A stretch of 20,994 nt of DNA from a virus, in the IMG/VR virus record IMGVR_UViG_3300021445_000005, positions 1 through 20,994 of that record; one strand, 5' to 3'. The notes below the pieces were generated by a model. That model saw only the letters and a list, made by a program, of their open reading frames with translations. It did not search any database and was not told where the DNA came from. The stretch's first letter is position 1; each line of letters opens with the position of its first letter. Positions 14,255 through 20,427 of this stretch are shown here, in pieces. The position numbers were made by a program, and so were the translations under genes.

Positions 14255-14441
14255 TGCTATCCCCTGGATCGTCGGCCTGCGCCGGCTGCTGCTGCTGCGC
14301 CCGCTGCGCCGCCAGGCAGGCGATCGCCTCGCCCCGCGTCGCGTGCTCGTGACCGCATGACCACACCGGCCGCTTGTAATCCGGCACGTTGCCGGGCCCG
14401 GCGGCCGCGATATAGCCGCGCAGCTCGAGCGACTCTTTCAA
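14244..14441 (-). CDS. 65-aa protein with possible C-H-H-C metal site
   Basis: The start is TTG 14441, overlapping the preceding stop as TTGA; AAGGGG 5 bases upstream supports it and no ATG fits. Residues ~27-42 read WSCGHEHATRGEAIAC, a Cys-x-His-x-His-x7-Cys arrangement that could hold zinc; a Gln-rich end follows (AQQQQPAQ). Unknown role in the accessory run. Confidence 0.6.
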   Translation of the reverse strand: MKESLELRGYIAAAGPGNVPDYKRPVWSCGHEHATRGEAIACLAAQRAQQQQPAQADDPGDSNGR

Positions 14442-14593
14442 TCGCGCCCCTTGGGCGCCGGCCGGCGCTTCTCGAGCTTGGCCGACTTGCTGGGCCGGCC
14501 GCGGCCGCGCTCTTTCGGACTGACCGGCGTCGTTGGCGCCTGCTGCGCCCGCAGCGCCGCCTTGCCGCCTGGCGAGGCCTTGGTGCGCGCCAT
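14438..14593 (-). CDS. 51-aa basic peptide with AT-hook-like core
   Basis: ATG 14593 overlaps the previous stop (TGATG). The protein is strongly basic and contains KERGRGRPSKSAK (about 27-39), whose GRP core resembles an AT-hook, a minor-groove binder of AT-rich DNA. In a GC-rich phage this could target host or special AT-rich sites. The flanks are Ala/Pro/Arg/Lys-rich and probably disordered. A chance basic linker is the alternative. Confidence 0.55.
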   Translation of the reverse strand: MARTKASPGGKAALRAQQAPTTPVSPKERGRGRPSKSAKLEKRRPAPKGRD

Positions 14594-14703
14594 CAGTAGC
14601 CGCTCTTTCCCTTGCCGCCCTTCATCATGGCGGCCATCGCGTTGCCCTTCGGCGCCGGCTTGGCGGCCGGCTTGGCTTTGCCCTTGCCCTTTTTGCCCTT
14701 CAT
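14593..14703 (-). CDS. 36-aa Lys/Gly-rich peptide
   Basis: ATG 14703 follows GGGAG at 6-7 bases. The product begins MKGKKGKGKAKPAAKPAPKG, continues through a short NAMAAMM patch and ends GKGKSGY. It is histone-tail-like in composition, and so likely binds nucleic acid or is disordered. It is coupled to the AT-hook-like peptide by TGATG, so two basic DNA-binding-type peptides are made together. Confidence 0.5.
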   Translation of the reverse strand: MKGKKGKGKAKPAAKPAPKGNAMAAMMKGGKGKSGY

Positions 14704-14717
14704 CGTCGACTCCCGTG

Positions 14718-15017
14718 CTAGGCCGCGCGATCGCGCGGCATCCCGAACGTCTCAGGCAGCGCAGCCTTGCGCGCCGCCAGCGTCTCAGCGCTTACGATCA
14801 CCCCGCGCCGACCTGGCTGCAGCCCATCCTTGATCGCGATCAGCAGGATCTCGACCGCTTTCTCGCGACGTGCGGCGAGCTCGCGGCCCCCCTTGCCGAC
14901 CTCGACGATCACATAAAACTCGACGCGGCCATGCGCCATCGAAACCCGCTCAGCGTCGCCGTCGAGCTCGGCCTCGTAATAGCGGAACAGGTTGTAAGCC
15001 GGCCGCGGCCCGCTCAT
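14718..15017 (-). CDS. 99-aa hypothetical protein of the accessory run
   Basis: ATG 15017 overlaps the stop of the 49-aa gene (ATGA). It is mixed alpha/beta: a beta stretch RVEFYVIVEVGKGG (about 31-44), helix ELAARREKAVEILLIAIKDG (46-65), then VIVSAETLAARKAAL (73-87). No Cys. The compact order suggests a small globular binding protein. Not recognised; anti-defence proteins often have this size, but nothing specific is seen. Confidence 0.65.
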   Translation of the reverse strand: MSGPRPAYNLFRYYEAELDGDAERVSMAHGRVEFYVIVEVGKGGRELAARREKAVEILLIAIKDGLQPGRRGVIVSAETLAARKAALPETFGMPRDRAA

Positions 15018-15163
15018 TCGCCATCTTCCGACGTCGGCAGGTTGAGCCGCTTTTTGATCGAGCTCAGCCGCTCCTCGACGGCCAGCAGGCCGGCGATCGC
15101 CAGCAGCGCGACGAGCAGCGTGCAGATCTGCAGCACCACCACCACGACGAGGAGATAGATCAT
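15014..15163 (-). CDS. 49-aa single-pass membrane protein
   Basis: ATG 15163 to TGA 15014. Residues 2-28 are an unbroken hydrophobic segment (MIYLLVVVVVLQICTLLVAL onward), followed by a charged helix EERLSSIKKRL and a short polar end. The topology is probably N-out/C-in by the positive-inside rule. It overlaps both neighbours by ATGA, which strongly supports it. It could be a holin, a small membrane sensor or an inhibitor; no endolysin is nearby to favour lysis. Confidence 0.6.
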   Translation of the reverse strand: MIYLLVVVVVLQICTLLVALLAIAGLLAVEERLSSIKKRLNLPTSEDGE

Positions 15164-15270
15164 CGCCGGCGCCCCCGGTGCGCGCGCGCAATGTCGAGCG
15201 CCGCCACCACGACGACGTAGAGCGTCACGAGCGCGAACAGCCCGACGACGCCGCCCTCGAAAACCGTCAT
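15160..15270 (-). CDS. 36-aa single-pass membrane protein
   Basis: The real start is ATG 15270, overlapping the stop of the 76-aa gene (ATGA). Residues ~6-26 form the membrane span (GGVVGLFALVTLYVVVVAAL), followed by a basic tail (ARAHRGRRR) expected to stay in the cytoplasm. It is encoded directly before the second membrane microprotein, so the two may act as a pair. Confidence 0.6.
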   Translation of the reverse strand: MTVFEGGVVGLFALVTLYVVVVAALDIARAHRGRRR

Positions 15271-15497
15271 TCCTGGCCCCCGACGAACCGCGCCACCGTC
15301 TCGCTTTCTGGCTTCACCTGGTCGCGCTCGAGCGCGCGCCCCTCGAGGTGCAGCAGCCACATTTGCTCGGCCTGCGCCCAGCTGACCCACAGGTGATCGC
15401 TCGCGCGCCGAAAGCCGGCCGTCAGCTTGTCCTGCACGAAACCGATCGCCTTGAGCGCGGCGATCATTTCCCGCTCTTGCTGGTAATCGAGGCTCAC
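15267..15497 (-). CDS. 76-aa hypothetical helical protein
   Basis: The start is GTG 15497, overlapping the previous stop as GTGA, with AGGGG 6 bases upstream. Mostly alpha-helical, with several aromatic residues at DHLWVSWAQAEQMWLL (about 34-49). It contains no Cys. Unknown function. Confidence 0.6.
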   Translation of the reverse strand: MSLDYQQEREMIAALKAIGFVQDKLTAGFRRASDHLWVSWAQAEQMWLLHLEGRALERDQVKPESETVARFVGGQE

Positions 15498-15799
15498 GCC
15501 CGCCCCTGCGGTTCCATGCCGCTGAGCATTACCGCGCGCGCCTCGTCGAAGTGCTTGCGCAGCCGCGCCGGATCCTTGAGCGCGAGCTGCAGCGTCTCCC
15601 ACACCCCGGGATCGAGCCGATAGGTCACGGTGCGCCAGGTCAGCGGCTCCCCGTCATCGCCGACCGTGCCGTCGGGCATCTTGCGCAATAGCGCGATCCC
15701 GACCGCGCCGTCATCCTTGCGGCGCACGATCGCGACGCGCTCGAGCAGCTCAAAGCCGACGTTGCCCGCCGCGAGCTCGGCAAATTCTTCCTCGGTCAC
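15494..15799 (-). CDS. 101-aa hypothetical protein
   Basis: The start is GTG 15799, overlapping the previous stop (GTGA) and preceded by AAGGGG. Residues ~10-60 are beta-rich with VGFELLERVAIVRRKDDG (14-31) and a DGTVGDDGEPLTWRTVTY stretch (43-60); the end is helical (VWETLQLALKDPARLRKHFD). It looks like a small globular alpha/beta protein. Family unknown. Confidence 0.6.
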   Translation of the reverse strand: MTEEEFAELAAGNVGFELLERVAIVRRKDDGAVGIALLRKMPDGTVGDDGEPLTWRTVTYRLDPGVWETLQLALKDPARLRKHFDEARAVMLSGMEPQGRA

Positions 15800-15993
15800 T
15801 CGAGCCCCTTCATGCAAAAGGCCTCGATCTGGCCGGCGATCGCGAGCGCCTCGTCGACCGTGATCCCGCGGCGCGGCTTGAACCCGATCGCGCCGACGTC
15901 GGTCGCGTCGGGATCCGGCCGCGAGAATTGCTGCGCCTGCATGAAGCAGTCGAAACGCAGCCGGGCCCGCTCGAGATCGGTCACGGCGCACAT
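15796..15993 (-). CDS. 65-aa hypothetical protein
   Basis: ATG 15993 is the only ATG after the in-frame stop at 16039; its SD is weak, so GTG 15984 is an alternative. It contains DLERARLRFDCFMQAQQF and a PRRGITVDEALAIAGQIEAF helix. Two or three Cys, no zinc pattern. First of the overlapping chain after the Acb2-like gene, 49 bases downstream of it. Confidence 0.5.
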   Translation of the reverse strand: MCAVTDLERARLRFDCFMQAQQFSRPDPDATDVGAIGFKPRRGITVDEALAIAGQIEAFCMKGLE

Positions 15994-16042
15994 GCCCGAT
16001 CGGCAGCACGTCGCGCAGGCACCAGCGCAGCCGCCGAATCAA

Positions 16043-16321
16043 TCACGGCAGCCCGAGGGTTGCGGCCTTGACCGCCCACATTGCGGCGTCCTCGGCATGC
16101 GTCTGCGCCAGCGCGACCAGCCGGTTGAGCTCGCCGACGTCCTCGTGCCCGAGCACCCGCGAGGGATCGCGCGCGATCGCGCGCAGCTCGTGGCAATAGT
16201 CGACGAAGGCCGCGGCCATCGTTTTCAGCTCGTTGACGTGCGGCGCCTGGTTTGGGTTGAAGCTGATACGCACCCGGCGCTCGCCGAGCGACAGCGGGCG
16301 GCCCGCTTGGCCTTCCGACAT
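16043..16321 (-). CDS. Acb2-like candidate anti-CBASS cyclic-nucleotide sponge
   Basis: 92 aa with SD AAGGGG before ATG 16321. The layout matches what I know of the Acb2/Tad1 helical-hairpin family: a short start with RISFNPNQAPHVNELK (18-33), a long helix AAAFVDYCHELRAIA (36-50), a loop, and a C-terminal helix with RLVALAQTHAEDAAMWAVKA (67-86). The AxxTHxExAxMWAVKAAT end is the most characteristic part of that family. Acb2 proteins assemble as hexamers and sequester cyclic di- and trinucleotide messengers, blocking CBASS. It is the first gene after terminase, a common place for phage counter-defence genes. Motif recognition is by eye; binding is not shown. Confidence 0.65.
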   Translation of the reverse strand: MSEGQAGRPLSLGERRVRISFNPNQAPHVNELKTMAAAFVDYCHELRAIARDPSRVLGHEDVGELNRLVALAQTHAEDAAMWAVKAATLGLP

Positions 16322-16379
16322 AGGTATTCCCCTTGTGACTCTCCGCGGCCGAGCCTGGCGCCGGCGGCGTAAAGAACCG

Positions 16380-17873
16380 TTAAAGCGTCATCCAGTCGCT
16401 CGAGGCGCTGCCGCCGGTGCGCGCCTCGCCCCGGCGCTCGCTCTGCTTGGCGATCCGCGGCGGTTTGACGTGCTGCAGGCCACGGCCGAGGAGCGAGCAG
16501 ACGTCGACCCCGTCATCGTAGCGCCCGGCCGGAAACCGCGTCAGCTGGCCGAGGAGCTCGCTTTTCCACGGCAGCGGTGCGGCCGGCAGGAACACCTTTC
16601 CCATGCTCGCGAGCGCCTGGAAGGAGCGGGCCCGCGTCGGCTTGTCGCCGATCGAGGAGAGCCACTCGAGCCGGCAGAAGGCACGGCGATCGTTCATCCG
16701 ACGCAGCAGGAACGGCTCGACCGCCTTGCGGATCGGCCCAGCCTCGCCAAACCAGATCAGCGGATCGTGCGCCAGGATCAGATCGCATTGCCGCTCGATC
16801 CAGACGTCGGTTGCCGCCTGGTCGCGCCACCAGTCGACGACGTAAACATTCGACCAAGCATCTATGGCAAAAACCCCGTGCTCGGTGTAGTCGCCGGCGC
16901 CGTCGGTCGCGGCGTAGTCTGAGGCGCCGTAATAGACCAGGTCGGCGGGAAGGTCTTTCCACTCGCCGAACCAATCGAGGTGAAAGTAATCGCCCTCGAG
17001 CGCGGCCGGCTGCTGCTGATAGAGCGCGTTCCAGGCGCGAGCGTCCCGCTTTGCGTCGAGCACCATTTCCTCGGTGAACCATTCCGGCCAGAGCCGCTCG
17101 CCGACCTGGCGCCCGAGCGGATCGTCTGGCTGCGCTTCCATCGGGATCGACAGCAGGTGCCAGAGCCCCGACTCTTTCTCGAGCACTCGGCCGGCGAGAT
17201 CATCCTCGTGCCAGCGTGTCGTGACCAGCAGCCGCGCGGCGTTGGGCTTTAGCCGCGGCACGAAATCGTTGATGTACGCATCCCAGCAGCGTTGCCGGTA
17301 AATGTCGGAGTCCGCCATGCGCCGCGACGGGATCGGATCGTCGATCGAGCCCAGGTCGGCGCGGTGGCCGGCCATAGAGCCGAGGATCCCGCTGGCGTAG
17401 TATTGACCCCCCTCGGCCGTTTCCCACTCACCAGCGCCCGCCAGATCCGGCGCCAGGCCCGTTTCAAAGATCTCCCAATGCGCCGGATCGCGCACCGTGT
17501 TGCGCACCCGCCGGCCCCAATTCCAGGCCAGATCGTCATTGTGCGAGCAGCCGATGATCGAGTGCCGCGGGTTGCGGCCGACATACCAGCTCGGAAAGAG
17601 CCAGCTGCAATAAGTCGACTTGGCCGAGCCTGGCGGCATGCAGACCATGAGCCGGCCAATGTCGCGCCGCTCGAGCGCCTCGAGCGCTTCGATCAGCTTG
17701 CGGTGATGCAGCGCCGGCTGAAACCCGAGATCGAGCGCCTCAATGTACGCTGCTAGGCTCGTCTCCGCTGGCCCGAGTTTCGTCTCCCTCGAGCACAACT
17801 CCCGCAGCCTTAAGATCGTCCCATAATGCGGCGATCCCGGCGCGCACTTCTCTAAGGCTAAGGTTAGAAGCAT
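16380..17873 (-). CDS. Terminase large subunit
   Basis: 497 aa. Walker A PPGSAKST at 80-87, Walker B GSIDDP at 175-180, and motif III LLVTTRWHEDD at 215-225 form the packaging ATPase. The C-terminal RNase-H-like nuclease shows YGASDYA (about 315-321, Asp 319) and DDGVDVCS (453-460). This makes it the DNA-cutting, headful-style motor that docks on portal. The start ATG 17873 has AAGG at 6 bases and overlaps small terminase by 134 bases; a TTG at 17798 is the alternative. The C-terminal ~25 residues are basic/Ser-Gly and likely flexible. Packaging strategy (pac versus cos) cannot be read from this alone. Confidence 0.92.
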   Translation of the reverse strand: MLLTLALEKCAPGSPHYGTILRLRELCSRETKLGPAETSLAAYIEALDLGFQPALHHRKLIEALEALERRDIGRLMVCMPPGSAKSTYCSWLFPSWYVGRNPRHSIIGCSHNDDLAWNWGRRVRNTVRDPAHWEIFETGLAPDLAGAGEWETAEGGQYYASGILGSMAGHRADLGSIDDPIPSRRMADSDIYRQRCWDAYINDFVPRLKPNAARLLVTTRWHEDDLAGRVLEKESGLWHLLSIPMEAQPDDPLGRQVGERLWPEWFTEEMVLDAKRDARAWNALYQQQPAALEGDYFHLDWFGEWKDLPADLVYYGASDYAATDGAGDYTEHGVFAIDAWSNVYVVDWWRDQAATDVWIERQCDLILAHDPLIWFGEAGPIRKAVEPFLLRRMNDRRAFCRLEWLSSIGDKPTRARSFQALASMGKVFLPAAPLPWKSELLGQLTRFPAGRYDDGVDVCSLLGRGLQHVKPPRIAKQSERRGEARTGGSASSDWMTL

Positions 17874-18153
17874 CTTCGACCTTGATCCTGGCGCTCACGT
17901 CAGGCCGGCCCCAGCCGCGATCGAGGAGCAGCTCGGCCGCTCGCACCCGCGACGGTAGCGCCTTGAGCGCTTTCGTCCGCAAAGCCTTGACCAGCGTGTC
18001 GATCGCCTCGAGCGTATGCACCCGCGCCGCCTCTTTGACGTCGCGCGGCACGATCGGTCGGCCGCCAGGATTGCCGGACTTCCCCTTTGCAAAACGGCGC
18101 CCGGTCGGAGGGCGCCGCTTCGCCGCTGTTTTACCGCTGTTCTGAGCGGTCAA
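17740..18153 (-). CDS. Probable terminase small subunit
   Basis: 137 aa. Residues 21-33, FAKGKSGNPGGRP, are the basic Gly/Pro motif of DUF5681-type proteins often found next to large terminase; then come helices DVKEAARVHTLEAIDTLVKAL and SRVRAAELLLDRGWGRP, as in small terminases that recognise the packaging site. The end is acidic. The start is TTG 18153 with AAGGG 7 bases upstream; the stop of the 59-aa gene lies 9 bases away. The leader ATAAGGG(G)TCRGCATTG is shared with portal. The assignment rests on position and the motif, not on a known homologue. Confidence 0.7.
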   Translation of the reverse strand: MTAQNSGKTAAKRRPPTGRRFAKGKSGNPGGRPIVPRDVKEAARVHTLEAIDTLVKALRTKALKALPSRVRAAELLLDRGWGRPDVSARIKVEDASNLSLREVRAGIAALWDDLKAAGVVLEGDETRASGDEPSSVH

Positions 18154-18162
18154 TGCCGACCC

Positions 18163-18342
18163 TTATTTCAGCGCGCCAGGAACGCGACGGCCGAGGCCGC
18201 GCGGATCGGTCGGAGCGCTGGTCTTGATCGTGTAGTGCGACTTTGTCGGCCGAGAGCCGCTGCCGCAGGCGATGTTATTTTTTGCCGAGCTCTGCGCCGG
18301 CGCTTTGACGCCCGAGCCCTGCTCGCTGATTAGCTTACCCAT
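18163..18342 (-). CDS. 59-aa basic protein before small terminase
   Basis: ATG 18342 with AAAGGA upstream. The product begins MGKLISEQGSGVKAPAQSSA and continues KNNIACGSGSRPTKSHYTIK, ending TDPRGLGRRVPGALK. It is low in hydrophobic residues, Ser/Gly/Lys-rich and probably disordered or DNA-binding. The palindrome GGATTAATCC (18344-18353) covers its SD region. It ends 9 bases before the small terminase start, so the two are made together. First gene of the packaging unit. No family is recognised. Confidence 0.6.
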   Translation of the reverse strand: MGKLISEQGSGVKAPAQSSAKNNIACGSGSRPTKSHYTIKTSAPTDPRGLGRRVPGALK

Positions 18343-18517
18343 CGGATTAATCCTTTCGGTTGAAGTGGCCCGAATCTCAGTCAGTCGGGCCCGCTGGCCG
18401 GCGAGGTGATCAGGCCTCGCCTACCCCGTCGCGACGGGGATCTCGTTAACCAGGAAAAGCGCGGTGTTAACCACGAATTTCCTGCGGAAAATCCGGCGCA
18501 TGTCCTAATCTTAGGAC
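18343..18517. promoter_or_regulatory. Divergent control region with four inverted repeats
   Basis: No gene is seen here. It holds GGATTAATCC (18344-18353); GGCCCGA/TCGGGCC (18367-18373 with 18385-18391); GGCGAGG/CCTCGCC (18400-18406 with 18415-18421); the 16-bp palindrome CCCCGTCGCGACGGGG (18424-18439); and two GTTAACCA copies starting exactly 21 bases apart (18445 and 18466), about two helical turns. It must contain the start of the packaging unit and of the modification operon. I find no convincing sigma-70-type pair. Confidence 0.55.
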
Positions 18518-18520
18518 ATG
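18499..18520 (+). promoter_or_regulatory. Perfect 22-bp palindrome over the PP-loop start codon
   Basis: CATGTCCTAA / TTAGGACATG pair perfectly with a 2-base centre, and the right arm ends with the ATG of the PP-loop gene. No SD is seen upstream of that ATG at normal spacing. It looks like an operator that also holds a -10-like CCTAAT/TAATCT, giving a transcript starting near the ATG, or an RNA stem hiding the start codon. Confidence 0.6.
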
Positions 18521-19360
18521 GAAAACACCCTGCCGAACACGATCAAAACCGAGCTCGAGAGCGGCCGTCGCGCCCTGTTCGTGCTCAATCACTCAGGCGG
18601 CAAAGACAGCCAGGCAATGACGATCCTGGTCGAGCGGACGCTGCGCGCCTGGCCGAACGCGATCGCCGTCATGGTTCATGCGAACCTGCCGGAAGTCGAC
18701 TGGCCCGGGATCGAGCAGCACATCAGGTCGAATCATCCCGGCCTGCGCCTCGAGATCTGCACCGCGCGCTGGCAAGACGGCAGCGAGAAACGGCTGCTCG
18801 ATATGGTCGAGCGCCGCGGAATGTGGCCCTCGAGCCAGCAGCGCTATTGCACCAGCGACCTAAAGCGCGGCCCGATCGGCGTTGTGATCCGCGGCCTGGC
18901 GAAGGAGCTCGGCGTTGATCTGGTGATTAACTGCAGCGGCGAGCGCCACGCTGAGAGCGACGATCGCGCGAAGCTGGTCGAGCTCGAGATCGACGAGCGG
19001 CTGAGCGTCAACAAGCGCTTTCAGCGCACCGTCTACCGCTGGCGGCCGATCCTGACCCTGACCGAGGCCGATGTTCGCCAGGTTGTCGCGGACGCCGGCC
19101 AGAAACTGCATCCCGCTTACGACGCCGGCATGAGCAGGCTTTCCTGCTGCTTTTGCATCATGGCGAAAAAGGCCGACCTGCTGACCGCGGCGCGGCTGCA
19201 GCCCGAGCTGGCCCGCCGTTACGGCGCCCTCGAGCGGAAGATCGGCCACACCATGAAGCAGCCCGCCGCCGGCGAGGCCAAGGTTTACCTCGACGAGCTG
19301 CTCGCCTTCGCCGCCCAGCCCAAGGCGCCGGCGGCCCCCGTACAACTGACCTTGATCTGA
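18518..19360 (+). CDS. PP-loop ATPase of the PAPS-reductase/DndC type
   Basis: 280 aa. NHSGGKDSQAMT (24-35) is the PP-loop that binds ATP and releases pyrophosphate. YCTSDLKRGP (110-119), GERHAESDDR (141-150) and RWRPIL.LTEADV (about 174-186) match the order in PAPS-reductase/DndC proteins, and HPAYDAGMSRLSCCFC (198-213) supplies Cys 210, 211 and 213; with Cys 111 these could hold an Fe-S cluster. DndC uses this chemistry for DNA phosphorothioation, but no dndA, B, D or E genes are visible. It is followed 9 bases later by a DpdA-like gene, so a role in making or loading a 7-deazaguanine or thio-modified base is plausible. The start ATG 18518 is inside a palindrome, without SD. Substrate unknown. 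Confidence 0.8.
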   Translation: MENTLPNTIKTELESGRRALFVLNHSGGKDSQAMTILVERTLRAWPNAIAVMVHANLPEVDWPGIEQHIRSNHPGLRLEICTARWQDGSEKRLLDMVERRGMWPSSQQRYCTSDLKRGPIGVVIRGLAKELGVDLVINCSGERHAESDDRAKLVELEIDERLSVNKRFQRTVYRWRPILTLTEADVRQVVADAGQKLHPAYDAGMSRLSCCFCIMAKKADLLTAARLQPELARRYGALERKIGHTMKQPAAGEAKVYLDELLAFAAQPKAPAAPVQLTLI

Positions 19361-19369
19361 GGCCCGACG

Positions 19370-20218
19370 ATGGAACGCACCGCAGTTTATGGCTTGCCGC
19401 TCACCCCGCGGCACCTGCTCGAGCAGCTCGCCGGCGCCTCTTTTTGCGTCTCTTACGCGACGCGCAAAGACCTCGGCTCACAGCTCGACGACGCGATCCG
19501 CCTGGTCGGCGCCGACGGGATCCTGCTCGTTGATAACGGCGCGTTCAGCCTGCACAAGCAGGGGATCAGCGCGCGAGAGGAGTCTTACCTCGAGGGTTAC
19601 GAGGCATGGGCGGCCGAGATCCTCGAGCGGTGCCCGCAGGCGATCGCCGTCATTCCCGACGTGATCGGCGGCACCGAGGAGGAGAACGGTCAGCTGGTGC
19701 GCGAGACGCTGCTCGATCTCGACCGCGCAATGCCGATCTGGCACATGCACGAGAGCCTCGATTACCTGCTCTATCTTTGCGAGAGCTTCAATTACGTCGG
19801 CATCGGCAGCTCAGGCGCCTACTGGAAACCCGGAACCCCGGACTGGCATGCGCGGATCGCCGAGGCCTTCGCCGCGATCGACGCTTGGGAGCTCGAGAGT
19901 GAGGGCGCCTATATCCGCCCGCGGCTGCACATGATGCGCGCCCAGGCGCAGGCCCACCTTTACCCGTTCGACAGCAGCGACTCGACCAACGTCGCGGTCA
20001 ATCATTGCCGGTACAAGGCCGAGGGCGCCGGTCACGTCGGCCGCATGGCCGAGCGCGCCGCCGCGAAGATCGTCGCCGCCGCCGGGCCCGAGGCCGAGCA
20101 CCAGGCCAAACGCCCGCTGCTCGATCACCTGGCGATGAAGGCCTGGCGCGAGGAATTTTATGCCGAGCTCGCCCGCGATCGCCGGCCCGTTCAACTCAGC
20201 CTGGAGCTCGCGGCATGA
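19370..20218 (+). CDS. DpdA/TGT-like DNA guanine transglycosylase candidate
   Basis: 282 aa, SD GAGG at 7 bases. Motifs fit the phage DpdA/tRNA-guanine-transglycosylase fold: LLVDNGAFSLHKQG (52-65) near the base pocket, AVIPDVIGG (93-101), MHES (126-129), YVGIGSSGA (142-150), RPRLHMMRA (183-191) and YPFDSSDSTN (198-207), where LHGLG and yP.DS.DST-type patterns occur in the family. Asp 55, 201 and 204 are candidate acidic residues. DpdA swaps guanine in DNA for preQ0/preQ1-type bases and shields phage DNA from restriction enzymes. No preQ0 synthesis genes (folE, queD, queE, queC) are in the window, so the precursor would come from the host or elsewhere in the phage. Exact subfamily not assigned. 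Confidence 0.7.
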   Translation: MERTAVYGLPLTPRHLLEQLAGASFCVSYATRKDLGSQLDDAIRLVGADGILLVDNGAFSLHKQGISAREESYLEGYEAWAAEILERCPQAIAVIPDVIGGTEEENGQLVRETLLDLDRAMPIWHMHESLDYLLYLCESFNYVGIGSSGAYWKPGTPDWHARIAEAFAAIDAWELESEGAYIRPRLHMMRAQAQAHLYPFDSSDSTNVAVNHCRYKAEGAGHVGRMAERAAAKIVAAAGPEAEHQAKRPLLDHLAMKAWREEFYAELARDRRPVQLSLELAA

Positions 20219-20427
20219 CGCAGATCGACCGCCTGCGCGCCCTTGGTTTCGCCCTGTTCGGCGACCTATGGCAATCGCCGCTCGCTCGCGAGCTCGGCGT
20301 TGCCGACCGCACCGTGCGGCGCTGGATCCGCAGCGACACCGCGATCCCGGCCGACGTCTGGCCGCGCCTCGCCGCGCTCGCCGATCGGCGCCTCGAGCTG
20401 CTGCAGGCGGCCCGCGCCGCGCTCTAG
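20215..20427 (+). CDS. Small HTH DNA-binding protein, 70 aa
   Basis: ATG 20215 overlaps the DpdA-like stop (ATGA). Helix-turn-helix: WQSPLARELGVADRTVRRWIR (about 19-39), with recognition helix DRTVRRWIR (31-39), followed by AIPADVWPRLAALADRRLELL (43-63), a layout seen in small phage transcription factors. It may repress its own operon through the palindrome at 18499-18520. Its TAG overlaps the TAG of the convergent 84-aa gene in a shared CTAG. Confidence 0.7.
   Translation: MTQIDRLRALGFALFGDLWQSPLARELGVADRTVRRWIRSDTAIPADVWPRLAALADRRLELLQAARAAL

Noticed and set aside
18406-18918. Plus-strand 170-codon frame overlapping the PP-loop gene
   Set aside because: It is a frame-shifted shadow with Arg-rich composition; the SGGKDS frame is the real one.
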